From Cladocopium goreaui (taxonomy: Eukaryota; Sar; Dinophyceae; Suessiales; Symbiodiniaceae), in assembly GCA_947184155.2 (NCBI GenBank), contig CAMXCT020001113.1:840206-904205 (forward strand): 64,000 nt of DNA, given 5' to 3'. This document shows positions 42,312 through 53,392 of the stretch, piece after piece. Positions within the stretch are counted from its first letter, which is position 1. Every line of letters starts with the position of its first letter. The translations under genes were made by a program, and so were the position numbers. The notes beneath the pieces were generated by a model, which saw only the letters and a program-made list of their open reading frames with translations, was not told the origin of the DNA and searched no databases.

Positions 42312-43115
42312 TCAACTTATCTCGGCGCTTCTGCACGTCAGCAAGGTTGAGCGTAACTCATGTCGATCCAGGATCTGCATGAACTTGTCTACCACATCAA
42401 CCGATGGAACGCACAACAATGCTTCCCATTCCTGCAACGTAGCCTTCATATCGTCATCCAGCTTGTCATAACTCCGTCGCCAAAAAATTCTGCCAAATAT
42501 GTATTCTTTGTTGCCTGTGCGCTCAGCCACACGAAGGAGTTCAAGCAACGAAGACTTTTGCATAGCTTTCAACTCATCTCTGTTATCTTCAAGCATTTTC
42601 ATGAAACCCTCGAACTGTTGCTGCATGGGACTATCATCCACACATATGCGCTCCTCCAGCTGCTTCCACTTTTCCCTTTCTTTCTCATTGAAAGTCTTAT
42701 ATGGATGCCTTGTCGCAAAACCACGACAAACGCCTCCCCAAGCACTATTCTCCATCGCGGCAAAACTCAAGCAGACCTCTTCCAATGTAGGTTTTCGCAA
42801 AGCTCTCATTGCATCTACATGCTGTTCTGCTATGCTGCAAAACTTTTGAAAAGCGGGTCGCAGTCCCACAGCGTCTTGCACGCAATTTCCTCTTTCCCAT
42901 TCTGCTAGCATGTCTCTTTGCTCCGCCGACATCTTATTCTGCAAAGCAAGGTACATCTTGTAATGCTTGAAGCGTTCAGCATTTCCTTCACGTTTGCTAT
43001 TTGCTTTTCCTGTCAATAAACATTCTTTCAAAGTCTGGCATCGCAAAAGCTTCAAAGTCTCTGTTTCTCTCTCAACATATGACAGCAGCTGCGTAAAAGC
43101 ATCCGGTTCCACCAT
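42312..43115 (-). CDS. Uncharacterised protein of three internal ~78-aa repeats
   Basis: A single-exon frame, 267 aa from the ATG at 43115; it is open to 43196 only through a GTG. Three internal repeats are visible, at about residues 7-82, 85-163 and 166-239. Each has an N-terminal helix (F..hh..hE...h..hh), a T/S-L-x-E-hh motif (QTLKECLL, PTLEEVCL, SSLLELLR), a Tyr-Lys or Tyr-Asp step, and a closing acidic Trp helix ending in Cys-Val (LAEWERGNCV, WKQLEERICV, LQEWEALLCV). A fourth copy begins (VVDKFMQILD) and is cut by the stop. All-helical, no signal peptide or membrane segment. Family unknown; as an intact intronless frame it may belong to a mobile element or a retroposed gene. Confidence 0.65.
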   Translation of the reverse strand: MVEPDAFTQLLSYVERETETLKLLRCQTLKECLLTGKANSKREGNAERFKHYKMYLALQNKMSAEQRDMLAEWERGNCVQDAVGLRPAFQKFCSIAEQHVDAMRALRKPTLEEVCLSFAAMENSAWGGVCRGFATRHPYKTFNEKEREKWKQLEERICVDDSPMQQQFEGFMKMLEDNRDELKAMQKSSLLELLRVAERTGNKEYIFGRIFWRRSYDKLDDDMKATLQEWEALLCVPSVDVVDKFMQILDRHELRSTLLTCRSAEIS

Positions 43116-43730
43116 GGCTGCAGAACGTGTCAGTGAGCAGGCCGCACTGCCGTGCCCAGAAATTGCGCGACGTGCGCTCGCAAGTCCGGGCCGCACTGCG
43201 GAACTTGCTCACGCACGAACTATTCCTTTGGATACGTCGACTCCAGAAATGAGTTAACACTTAACACATGATTCATTTGTGTGCTGCTGATGTATGAGCA
43301 TCATCACATGTCTGCTTGCTTCATTGACATTTAAAAATGTTTGCACAACAGCTTGAACCAGATGCTGTGGCTTCACAGCGTGTCTTGTCATCATGGAGAC
43401 CATGGAGAACCCGGTAGCTGGATATATTCTAACAAGCTTGTTTGTACTAATCTCTCAAAGCAGTGAACCCATCACCTGCGAACCAGCATCCATGGAAAGC
43501 CAACAACATCTAAAAAAGGGTTCCAGCAACATCTTACAAAAGTGAGACTACCAAAAAAACAAAACTTATCGCCGTCTTGCATCCGCCATGCTTGTATAGT
43601 TGTTTCATCTCTCATGTCCAATTCTATGTATTGTGCAACGTCCATACAGAAGCCTTTCGTGCATATAGATTCCGAACGAATCGTTCAATCCAAGTGGTAC
43701 AACCAAATGGAAGGGCATGGGGTGGAGCAT
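43116..43730. other. Unassigned DNA upstream of the repeat protein
   Basis: The first 80 bp continue the frame without ATG. Beyond that I see no promoter motif, exon or repeat. Confidence 0.4.
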
Positions 43731-44165
43731 CAACATCACCACTTCCCATCGTCACCACTTCCCTTCAACACCACTTCCCTTCGTCGCCACCCTATCTCAT
43801 AGCCTCTTATTCTTTTGTTATATATTGCTATTGTATTGTGATGTGATGTACCACCCTTCATCATAGTCAATTCCATCAAGTAAAAACATGATGCAACAAT
43901 CATGCAGCTTCCCTTTGTCACCACTTCTGCTCCTCACCACTTCCCCTCCTCACCACTTCCCTTCGTCACCACTTCCCTTCGTCACCACTTCCCATCGTCA
44001 CCACTTCCCTGCCTCGCCACTTCCCATCGTAACCACTTCCCTTCTTCACCACTTCCCTTCATGATCACTTCCCTTCCTCTCCACTTCCCATGGTAACCCC
44101 TTCCCTTCCTCACCACTTCCCTTCCTCAACACTTCCCATCGTCCCCACCTCCCTTCGTCACCACT
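43731..44165. repeat. 15-bp CACCACTTCCCTTCG minisatellite
   Basis: Two blocks (43731-43795 and 43908-44165) of 15-bp units with variable CGTCA/CCTCA starts, separated by a unique 110 bp that itself resembles the 61-bp unit to the right. Confidence 0.93.
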
Positions 44166-44480
44166 GTCATGTAAAGTCTCACACCACCCTTCATCAAGGT
44201 CAAGTCTCAATGTGATGTATTGTTATGTCATGTAAAGTCTCACACCACCCTTCATCAAGGTCAAGTCTCAATGTGATGTATTGTTATGTCATGTAAAGTC
44301 TCACACCACCCTTCATCAAGGTCAAGTCTCAATGTGATGTATTGTTATGTTATGTAAAGTCTCACACCACCCTTCATCAAGGTCAAGTCTCAATCGCGCA
44401 CCACCCTTCATCAAGGTCAAGTCTCAATCGCGCACCACCCTTCAAGGTCAAGTGGCAATCGCGCACCACCCTTCATCATT
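44166..44480. repeat. 61-bp tandem repeat with 34-bp derivative
   Basis: Three to four near-identical 61-bp units starting CATGTAAAGTCTCACACC, then shorter CACCACCCTTCATCAAGG units ending in TCTCAATCGCG. The array shortens its unit from left to right. Confidence 0.93.
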
Positions 44481-44557
44481 TCAAGTCTCAGAATTCTATT
44501 TGTCCGTAACACGGAAGTATTGCTTCCCAACTTCCTTTGATAATGTTTGAGAAACAA

Positions 44558-44634
44558 TAATAAACCACCCTCCGAATCACCATAAACAGATGGTATAAAC
44601 CATTCCCCAAATGGGTGGTTTATTGTTTTGCCCA
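44558..44634. repeat. Short inverted-repeat element
   Basis: AATAATAAACCACCCTCCGA and TGGGTGGTTTATTGTT are inverted about a GGTATAAACCATTCC core; a MITE-like hairpin of about 77 bp. A related sequence lies near 44795-44925. Confidence 0.6.
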
Positions 44635-44689
44635 CATTGGAAAGTTTCTTATGATAACCAGTTTGGCATTTGTTTGCCTCGTCGCTGAG

Positions 44690-44782
44690 GAAGGCAAGCC
44701 GGTCTTCCAAATCTGCGAAGAACGATTTGAACTCTTCCGGGAATCCTTTGAGTCGTGTGTCTTGGCGGAAATTATGAAGGGG
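44690..44782 (+). CDS. Candidate exon, unknown gene
   Basis: Thirty-one codons after GTCGCTGAG, reading EEGKPVFQICEERFELFRES and FESCVLAEIMKG, up to a G/GTCACC donor. Composition and codon use are exon-like and the flanks are MITE DNA. Phase 0 at the right end does not fit the next firm exon (45922), so an exon is missing between them or it belongs elsewhere. Confidence 0.45.
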
Positions 44783-45767
44783 GTCACCATCAGAATGTGG
44801 GTTTCCATAAATGGGGGATCTCCAAATGGATGGTTTATAATGGAAAACCCTATTGAAATGGATGATTTAGGAGTACCCCTATTTCAGGAAACCTCCGAAT
44901 CGGGTTGTTTATGGTTTAGTCATTTTTAACCATCATCAAAGATAGTTTGTATAACCAATACAACGTTCAAACAAATCATGGCTAATCTTTAAATCTCTCG
45001 GATTTGACCATTAACAATGGTGGGTTATTTCGTCGGGGCCAGGGAGTAGTTGAACATATGTTGACTAGTTCACCTTAGTTAACTAGTTGTTTGGTTGAGT
45101 AAGTATTGTTAGTTTTACCATCAATGGGCTTCAAATTGGGTGAAGATTTCGTATTTAGCGAAAAATGAGGATCATCCCACTTTTCCGAAAGCGGTGAGTA
45201 AGCGGATTAGGGAACTTTCTCCTAGAAATGGTTGAAGAACACCAGGAAATTAGGACCTAATTTGAAACGACCCAAACAGCCAGAGTCTATAGGCATAGGC
45301 TAGCACATGCGAATACATGGTTTTAAAAAGAAGAAGATATGGAAATTAGGGCCTAATATGACTTAATCAGGTTTATTATCAACCACTAAATAGACTGATC
45401 ATTCAGATTGGAGATCGGGGGTTGCCTGATGTTTGTTAGAAAATTCCAAATTTTGTTTGTGGCCATTGATCGCCATGGATATCTTGAGGAATGTCCTGTT
45501 GGGAGTGCCCTCTGGTATAATATACAGAAGGGGTACCCATGGGGGCTGGAGACCTTTCACAACTCCTCCCCCCATGCATACCTGCTCTCATAGTATAACT
45601 ATGGAAATTCACCATCGTTGATAGGTAAATCAACAAAGTAAATGGCCATGGCTTCAATAGCTATGTTAAACTACCAGAGTCTATCCACAACCGCAAGGAG
45701 CTTGGGCCTAGTTTCATACCGATGGTATCAGCCGACTACGTCATGCCATGGCTGGGTCGACAAAAAT

Positions 45768-45880
45768 CTGGTTGGTGGTTTCAAACATTTTTTATTTTCC
45801 ATAATAAAAAAGGGATGTCATCCTTCCCATTGACGAACTCCATCATTTTTCAAGATGGTTCAAATCACCAACTAGAAATT
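45768..45880. mobile_element. Family-B MITE-like element
   Basis: TCTGGTTGGTGGTTTCAAAC to TTCAAATCACCAACTAGAAA, containing CTCCATCATTTTTCAAG. It ends 42 bp before the acceptor of the exon at 45922. Confidence 0.75.
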
Positions 45881-45921
45881 GGAGGAATATTGTTTCCTAT
45901 AAATGTTGCAACCACTCCAAG

Positions 45922-45993
45922 CAGACATTGAACTGGCCCCTGTATGCGTAGCTGACATCATGGGCTCAGTGGATGAGTTGTTGGAACGGCTTG
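45922..45993 (+). CDS. Plus-strand gene, exon a of six in phase
   Basis: Two leading bases after CTCCAAG, 23 codons (DIELAPVCVADIMGSVDELL, ending ERL), one trailing base before GTGGAT. The trailing G joins the AT that opens the next exon. Acidic and helical; no family recognised. Confidence 0.55.
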
Positions 45994-46353
45994 GTGGATG
46001 CCGGTTTTCCACGTTTTGGGCATTTTTTCTAGATATTTATAGGAAGAATCAGAAACCTCTCAATGACTATGGGATTCATCATCCCAACAAATGACTGCTT
46101 GGTGGTTTGGAACATTTGGATTACTTTTCCATTTGGATTATTTTCCACATTTTTCAGAGGGGTAAGGTGAAAAGCCACCAATGGGAAAATCCACCATTTT
46201 TAATAGGTAAACCCAGGTAAACCATCTATTTCTTTGAGCCATCTATACCATGGCTATGTTAGTCATAGCCAGAGGGTAGCATCTTTTAACCAGGCTAAAC
46301 CATACAAATCCAACAAATGATGTGGTTCTTTGATGGCTTCCACATCCCCTCAG

Positions 46354-46413
46354 ATCAGACGGAACGGTGGCTTCCCGGCAAGCTGCGGTTCAAACTGAGA
46401 AACGCCCTCCAGG
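46354..46413 (+). CDS. Plus-strand gene, exon b
   Basis: Acceptor CATCCCCTCAG, then QTERWLPGKLRFKLRNALQ with about 15 of 19 third positions G or C. One trailing G before GATGATGG implies a GA donor. It joins the two leading bases of the exon at 51004. The intron between them contains the AT-only block and several MITE-like copies. Confidence 0.55.
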
Positions 46414-46464
46414 GATGATGGGTCAACATTGTTGCGAAGGAGTATGTTATTCCAAAAACACACA

Positions 46465-47785
46465 CATTATATATTATATTATATTACATTTTATTGTGTT
46501 ATATTATGCTATATTATATTAAATTATATTATATTATATAAATTTTGATTTTTTTTAATTATATTATATTATCCTATATTTTATAATATTATATTTCAAT
46601 ATATTATATTATAATATATTATATTATCATATGTTATATTATAGTTTGATATATTTCATTTGAGTATAATATATTAAATAATATCAAATTATAATATATT
46701 ATTATATAGTTTTATTTTATAACTTTATAATAAATTAAATTATATTTTAAATATTATATTGTATAATCTATTAATTTAAATTATATTGTATATTAAATTA
46801 TATTAAATTTTGTTATATAATATGATTTTTATTGTATATTATATTCTAATCTATTTTTATATGTTTTACATGTTTTATATTTTATTATAGTATATTATAT
46901 TATATTTTATCTTTATATTTTGTATATTATATTATATTCTATTATAATATATTATATTATTTTTTTTATATTATATTATATTATATCATAATATATTACA
47001 TTATATTATCATATATTAAATTATATTATATTATTTTATATTATATATTTTTTTAAATATATTATAATAAAATATATTATATTATATTATATTTAAAAAT
47101 ATTATATTATATTATATTCTCATTTATTTTAATATATTTTTAAAAATATAATTTATTATATTAAATTAACTTTTATCATTTTATATAAAATTATTTTATA
47201 ATTAATTATATTTTTTTTAAATAATATTATGATATATTGTGATTTAATATAATATAATGTAATAAATTATAATATTTTAAAAATTAACATAATATAACAT
47301 AATGTTATTTAATAAATATGTTAATATTTTATATTTTGTTATTTTCTATTCTATTACATAAAACTATAATGTATTAAATTATAAAATTATATTATATTAT
47401 ATGATAAAACAAATTATTATATTATATTTCTTTTATTATAATATATTGTATTATATTATATTTTTTTTAATTGTTTTATTTTATATTATATTAAACTATA
47501 TTATATTTTATTGTATATTAATACAAATTACTATATTATATTTTAGTATATTTCAATATGTTATATTATTTTATATCATATTATATTATATTATTATAGT
47601 ATATTATATTATATTATATTGTATTATATTGTATTATATTTTATTATATTATATTATATTATGTTATATTATATTATACTATAATATATTGTATTATATT
47701 ATATAATTTTATACTTTTTAATATTGTATAATATTATATTATGTTATGTTATATTGTAATATATTTTATTATATTATATATCGGA
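46465..47785. repeat. 1.3-kb A/T-only repeat block
   Basis: Almost pure TATATTATAT-type sequence with scarcely any G or C, made of ATATT pentamers with TTTT and AAA interruptions. It lies within the inferred intron between exons b and c. The frame at 47401-47706 is an artefact. Confidence 0.95.
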
Positions 47786-48448
47786 ATGTCGAAGGATAGC
47801 AATATTTAACTATTTTTTTTATATTGATATATTGATATATTGACAATTATAGTAGGTGCCATAAATTCAACCATTCGGCGTTGTTTGGTCATGTGTTTCA
47901 TCTTCCTATGATTCTACAAGAACCATGGATGGGTTCTGCAGTCGTTTAATCTCTTGTCATTAATGAGGATGTGTACTATAGCCAACAAGAATATGCATGT
48001 TATCTATCTAAGATTGGCCATTGTCATCCATGACCTTTTTACATGTATATATATAAATATAATATTCTTCGGCAATCAAACGTGGCAAGTGAAAATCCAC
48101 TAGCAAAAGTTCGATGATTTTCCCAACTATACACCATTTAGGGCCCGGGCATTTCCTACGTTACTCGGGCTCGGGTGACTGCCATTTTCCAGCGCAGTTG
48201 ACTTCGAAAAACGTCAGGGCTCGGATACATTGTTTTTGCGTGGTATATCTATAGTTTTCATGTTGATCATGTGGTGTATAAACCAGAAATGTGCTAATGT
48301 TGTAGATATACTTGGTCAACTATAGTGTATTTTGTTTGTTCATGTGGTGTTCTCAACATCACTTTTATTTTTAGGGCCTCACCTTGTGGTGTAGCATATC
48401 AAAAGATATCAGAACCATTTTATGATTATAGTAAACCCCAAAAAGATA

Positions 48449-48580
48449 CCGTCTGATTATGACTAACAGTTCGCCATGGAAAATCCCAACCATAAATGGT
48501 GGTGGTCGTTCGCTGGGAAAATCATCCATTTCTATGGGCCATCGAACTACCATGGCGAACTGTTCGTCATAACCAGACGG
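48449..48580. mobile_element. Family-A MITE-like element with TA flanks
   Basis: The cleanest example: TA, then CCGTCTGATTATGAC, ending GTCATAACCAGACGG, then TA. The long inverted repeat continues inward (AACAGTTCGCCATGG / CCATGGCGAACTGTT). TA duplications are the mark of Tc1/mariner-type transposition. Confidence 0.85.
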
Positions 48581-48593
48581 TATGCAGACCATA

Positions 48594-48745
48594 TCAATGA
48601 GAATTTCAGGATCCTAAAATGGAGGTACCTACCATATATAAGGCCTATATAAGGCCTAAATTTCAGGGAATATCCCTAGAAAATATGGCCAAAAATATGG
48701 TACTAACGTACCTCCAATTTAGGATCCTGGAGATCTCCCATTGAC
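48594..48745. mobile_element. Family-D MITE-like element
   Basis: TCAATGAGAATTTCAGGATCC to GGATCCTGGAGATCTCCCATTGA. It contains GGAGGTACCTACCATATATA and TACTAACGTACCTCC, the signature of family D. A partial copy lies at 48796-48904. Confidence 0.8.
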
Positions 48746-48906
48746 CATACATCGCCTCCATGGGCAATGAATCTCCAGAAGCTGAGCAGCCGTATGTTTT
48801 TGTCAATGGCCATGCAACAGGAACCGATTGTGGACGGAGGTACCTACCATATATAAGGCCTATGTAAGGGGATATCCCCACAAAATAGGATCCTGATACT
48901 CCCAAT

Positions 48907-49230
48907 GTTTTTGCGGACGTTGCGTTTTTGATACCCCACAAGGACTGGCAGTGCGGCAGCCCACAAGCGACAGGCACACCATTTTTTTTAGCCATCGAAC
49001 GGCATCTGATCGATGGACCTACCTGCCCCGCGTGTCTCATTTTTTTCTGGACAAGGCAACGCCTTTACCAGCACTTGGCTTACATACCCCGCAAGACCCG
49101 TGTGAATGCTTGCTTTCAAGATCTGCAGCGCAGAGGATTTAGGGTCTTGGAAGAAGTAACACCAGCCCAGCCATCCAAGCCTGTTGGCTTGCAGAGAAGT
49201 GAAGTGAAGGATTTCATGTTGTTTTTTTGA
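48907..49230 (+). CDS. LINE-type retrotransposon C-terminal zinc finger, 5' truncated
   Basis: A 107-codon tract ending TGA 49228-49230. CPACLIFFWTRQRLYQHL followed by NACFQDLQRRGF is a C-x2-C-x12-H-type finger that I recognise from the C-termini of dinoflagellate LINE polyproteins, downstream of the RT. No RT or endonuclease precedes it: the left edge lies against a family-D piece (GGATCCTGATACTCCC), so this is a typical 5'-truncated insertion. Confidence 0.6.
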   Translation, partial: VFADVAFLIPHKDWQCGSPQATGTPFFLAIERHLIDGPTCPACLIFFWTRQRLYQHLAYIPRKTRVNACFQDLQRRGFRVLEEVTPAQPSKPVGLQRSEVKDFMLFF

Positions 49231-49412
49231 TCTTTTGGGTTACTATGCCGATTTGAGACCCTGAGGCTTGGAACAGAAACGCAACGGCTGCAGTGGCGTG
49301 GGGTGCATGAGGCATGCCAAATCCGCAGTGGGGCAGTGGCTGCTAAATCCTGTTGATTGATGAGGATTCAAGTAATTAGTTTTTGGTGATTTCACCACCA
49401 TCAATCATCTAT

Positions 49413-49522
49413 AACTGGTTGATGGTTTAGAACCATGGAATTGTATGACTTTCCATATATGTCATCATCCCAACTGACGAACTCATATTTTTCAGAGGGG
49501 TTGAAACCACCAACCAGATAAA
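49413..49522. mobile_element. Family-B MITE-like element
   Basis: AACTGGTTGATGGTTTAGAACC to TTGAAACCACCAACCAGAT, with internal ACTCATATTTTTCAGAGGGG. Confidence 0.75.
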
Positions 49523-49635
49523 TTGACATTTTTTCATAGCTGTGTTACACAACCCTTTGGGGTTGTACAAAGTACCCATCCAGTTGGTTACCCTAGATAA
49601 ACCATGCCCAATAGGTTATTTAATCATAATTATCT

Positions 49636-49767
49636 AATGTCAACCCTGGATTAATAAACCCCAAACGGCTGTTTAATTGGGAGAATTCCATTTAAGTATC
49701 ATATGAGTTGGAGGAGGTACCCCCCCCAATGAATAAACCATGATTTATTAATCCGGGCTTGACATTG
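49636..49767. mobile_element. Inverted-repeat MITE-like element, separate family
   Basis: AATGTCAACCCTGGATTAAT and its inverse ATTAATCCGGGCTTGACATT bound about 130 bp. The ends differ from families A to F. Confidence 0.7.
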
Positions 49768-50049
49768 TGATTTCAGCATCATGATAAGGGTTTAGCCATC
49801 CAATTCGGATACATCATGCTTGAATGATTCGGATGACGAGCGCATGGGACTTTACTATCCTAGATCATCCACAAAATGGGCATATCTTCTGAGGCAATTT
49901 TTTAAGGGACGACGTAAAGCGGGTTTTGAACACTTCTGGCGGTTGATATTTCTGTGTAAATTTTCAGTAGAGACCTCCCACGGGAAATCACGGGAATCAT
50001 CCCATTTTTTGGCCGAACTTTTCAGGCGAAATTATGATAGTTTATCCTA

Positions 50050-50158
50050 CCCTCTGGTTATGACCAACATAGCCATGGTATAAATGGCCCATTTATAGAG
50101 GTTTACCTATTAAAAATGGGTGGATCTTTCCATGGCGAACTATTAAATAACCAGATGG
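50050..50158. mobile_element. Family-A MITE-like element with TA flanks
   Basis: TA-CCCTCTGGTTATGACC to TAAATAACCAGATGG-TA; interior contains CATAGCCATGGTATAAATGG. Confidence 0.82.
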
Positions 50159-50493
50159 TAATATCATGGTTGAAGAATAAACAGAACATCTTTGGAGTGT
50201 ATCCCTCAGAATCGCCAGTGAAATGCCAGTTTACGGTAACCCCAAAGGCTTGTGTAACACAGCTATGAACAATTGCCAATTTATAGATGATTGATGATGA
50301 TTTACCTATTTAAAACGTTGATTTTCCATAGCTATATCTTAAATACCAAAAGGTACATGTGGACCAATGATCAGTGGACCAGTTTTTATTGGTTCGTATC
50401 CTCATCGTTCTCCATGAAATCATCGTAATTAGAGGTGGCTAGATGGAAAATCGCTTGTAAATGGAGGTTTGTTGCTGGGGAAATCATCTATTT

Positions 50494-50602
50494 CTATGGT
50501 TATGACTGACATAGCCATGGTATAAATGGCCCATAGAAATAGATGGTTTACCTATTAAAGATGGTAGATCTTTCCATGGCGAACTGTTAAATAACCAGAT
50601 GG
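50494..50602. mobile_element. Family-A MITE-like element
   Basis: Close relative of 50050-50158 (shared CATAGCCATGGTATAAATGG and GGATCTTTCCATGGCGAACT types), ending CCAGATGG-TA. The left end is slightly decayed. Confidence 0.78.
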
Positions 50603-51003
50603 TATTTCTATGGTGGATTTGTTTGTTTAGGAAGCCCATGGTTTTTGATTACCGGAGGGTATCTATAGACCCCTAGTCCTCTTAGTTATAAACGCTTGCT
50701 GGGGATTGGGGGCATGCCATTACCACGAATAAACATGTGCGATGATGTTCCCAGGTTAAGCATTGGTTCATCCTTAGTAAGAATTCCAACGGTGAAACTC
50801 CAAACTTACCAAGCATTCATTCAGCAGTTGGTTTACCATGATATGTCGATTTTACCACCATTAAATCGCAATGTCCACACCTAAACCAAAAATTAAACTA
50901 AATCCCATGAAATCACCATTGAATTCCATTAAATCACATTCAATGTATGCCCATGAAACCACCATCAAGTCACCAGATGCATTTTTTTCACCATGAAAAC
51001 CAG

Positions 51004-51055
51004 CAGACGCCAGGATTTATCGTGCCTGCCGCATCTCAACTGGCCTCGAGGACGG
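51004..51055 (+). CDS. Plus-strand gene, exon c
   Basis: After GAAAACCAG: two leading bases, DARIYRACRISTGLED, and two trailing bases before GCAAAAG, a GC donor. It fits the phases of exons b and d. A second frame of this GC-rich island (QTPGFIVPAASQLAS) is also open, so this is the least certain member of the chain. Confidence 0.42.
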
Positions 51056-51544
51056 GCAAAAGATGGCAACAATTTGACAAACCGAAAACATTGTGACGTG
51101 GGAATTGTGGTGAAGTTTTTGGGGACATGGCCGAAAAAAATCAGGGTAGTGAATTCTCAAAATTTACCCAGATTATCAATTTGACAACAAGTTCCGTTGG
51201 AAACGATTGAGCCAATAAAATTGAAGAATGTCGGTGTATCACAGTGTATCATATCATACTCAGTATCCCATGTAGCTAACGTACAACTTGTGTGTTACGG
51301 GCCCATTATCACTCCCTAAGATAAAAATATCAGGTGCCCCGGTGCCCAGTTTTCTTCGTTGTTGGATTATAAACCCATCTTAGTATAAACCAACTTACAA
51401 TCAAAATACATGGATTTGTTTATCTTCCATAAACCATCAGATGGATGTGTTTGGATATATCTTCCATGTGCTCCAGACAGACCAAGATCCTACTTGTTGG
51501 AATTCCAACTTAGCTGACCCGCTAGGGACCAACCTGTTCGAATC

Positions 51545-51704
51545 TCAATGGAAATTCCAGGATCCAATACATGGAGGTACGTTTTAAAGTACCATATTTT
51601 GAGCCGTAGAAATTGGGGGGTATATCCCCGGAAAAGTAGCCCAAAAAATATGCCAAAAATATGTGGTAGGTACCTCCGGTTTGGGTTCCTGGAATGGCCA
51701 TTGA
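51545..51704. mobile_element. Family-D MITE-like element
   Basis: TCAATGGAAATTCCAGGATCC to GGTTCCTGGAATGGCCATTGA, with internal CATGGAGGTACG and TAGGTACCTCC. Confidence 0.8.
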
Positions 51705-51795
51705 CCTCTGGTCATTTTAAAACTATTAAGAATAGCTATGGAAGCTCAGAATGGAAATGGATAGATTAAATCATCCTCTACTTTCATGGGCCATA

Positions 51796-51903
51796 CCCTC
51801 TGGTAAACATACAACAAACTATGGAAAATCACAATGTTTAATGGGAAAACTCACTATTTCTATGGCCATTTTCAATAGCTTTTTGTGTGTTTACCAGGCC
51901 GGG
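51796..51903. mobile_element. Family-A MITE-like element with TA flanks
   Basis: TA-CCCTCTGGTAAACATACAA to GTGTGTTTACCAGGCCGGG-TA. Confidence 0.78.
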
Positions 51904-52468
51904 TAGTTTCCGTGTAAGATCATCATTTTCCCCACTTCAAATTACTTATGGTTTCCGGGTAAATCAACCACAACTGGGCCATCTATACCATATATTCAAT
52001 TGAGGGAAAGGCCGAGGCTATGAAGATTTTCAGAAGGCTATGAACTGAAGCTAAAATCATATTTTTATCATGGTTCAAAACTAATTAATCCCGTGCTTCT
52101 TGGTTATATTCTCACACGATGGTCCCATTCTATTTCCATTGATATCCCAGAAATCCTTGTGGATCCATCATTTGTTGCGGTATATATCCAGATTAATCCC
52201 ATGTTAATAAGTTATATACCCACTATATCAACATGTTTCTTGGATGAATCTGGATGAGTTATAGTGACACCTCACTGTGACGTCACTGGAATTGTGGTTA
52301 AGTAAGTGGAAACATCCCCAAATGGCCATAATTCAGGGTAGTAAATTCTCAAAATTTACCCAGATTATTATAAGTGTTGGTTTATAAACCCCACTGACCA
52401 TATATACAATATATATATATATATCCCAATTGTTCAAGGCATATCAGGTATATCCCATATTTATGCAG

Positions 52469-52597
52469 GATGAATCCCTGTTGCTTCACTGCTGTTGGTT
52501 CCGGTGAGGTGGATCACATCTTCAAGGACGTGGGCTGCGCCGGTTGCGATGGTTGGTGGAGTAGCCGCTCGGTGACCTCGGTAACCTCGTTGACACG
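52469..52597 (+). CDS. Plus-strand gene, exon d (Cys-rich)
   Basis: Acceptor TTTATGCAG, one leading base, then MNPCCFTAVGSGEVDHIFKD and VGCAGCDGWWSSRSVTSV, ending at a strong GTGAGG donor with two trailing bases. Third positions are largely G/C. The CAGCDG motif recurs at 29193-29244. Possible metal-binding or disulfide-rich module; not recognised. Confidence 0.62.
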
Positions 52598-52847
52598 GTG
52601 AGGTGAAACCATAGGGGACCATAGGGGTAGAAAAAACTGTTGGTTGATGATTAGTTTGCCATAACTGTATGGTATATGGTAGATTATACCATATGGTCCC
52701 CTATGGTATAATGGTATAATACCAACAGTTGGGTATAATATGGTATAATACTGTTGGGTATAATGGTAGATTATAACAAACGTATGGGTATAATTAATGG
52801 TATAATATGGTATACTGGTTGGTGGTATACCTACCTACCCCTCTGGA

Positions 52848-53020
52848 GGATCCAATACATGGAGGTACGTTTTAAAATACCATATGTCAGGCCATAGATT
52901 ATAGCCATATATACTGTTTATAATCATCTACAATCATCTACATATATACATGTTAGTTCCGGGATTATATCAATGGCCATGCAACAGGGACCGATTGATT
53001 GGAGGTACCGATTCCATATA
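52848..53020. mobile_element. Family-D MITE-like element, rearranged
   Basis: GGATCCAATACATGGAGGTACG at the left and ATCAATGGCCATGCAACAGG with GGAGGTACC at the right; internal order differs from the full copies. Confidence 0.6.
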
Positions 53021-53085
53021 TTTTTGGCCGAAAAAAAGGAAGGGGATGAAATAGTGATAGATTATTTTATGTCTACTTAGTTACA

Positions 53086-53243
53086 TCAATGGGAATTCCA
53101 GGATCCAATACATGGAGGTACGTAAACGTACCATATGTCAGGCCATATTTTGTGGGGATATTCCCTGAAATTTAGGCCTGAAAAATAGGCCAAACATATA
53201 TGGTAGGTACCTCCAATCAATCGATTCCTGAAATGGCCATTGA
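53086..53243. mobile_element. Family-D MITE-like element
   Basis: TCAATGGGAATTCCAGGATCC to CTGAAATGGCCATTGA, with GGAGGTACGTAAACGTACC and TGGTAGGTACCTCC. A model copy of the family. Confidence 0.83.
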
Positions 53244-53284
53244 TTGATGATTAGTTCCGGGATTATACACCCAAATTATCCTTG

Positions 53285-53392
53285 GCTATACTACTGGTTG
53301 GTGGTTTGGAATCATGGAATTTTTAATGACTTTCCATTCAGTTGGGAATGTCATCATCCCAACTGACATTCAAACTCATTTTTTTCAGGGGT
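53285..53392. mobile_element. Family-B MITE-like element, right end replaced
   Basis: CTGGTTGGTGGTTTGGAATC to ACTCATTTTTTTCAGGGG. The right inverted terminus is missing and an open frame begins at the CAG. Confidence 0.7.

Noticed and set aside
47401-47706. 101-codon Ile/Tyr/Phe frame
   Set aside because: Lies in the A/T-only block.
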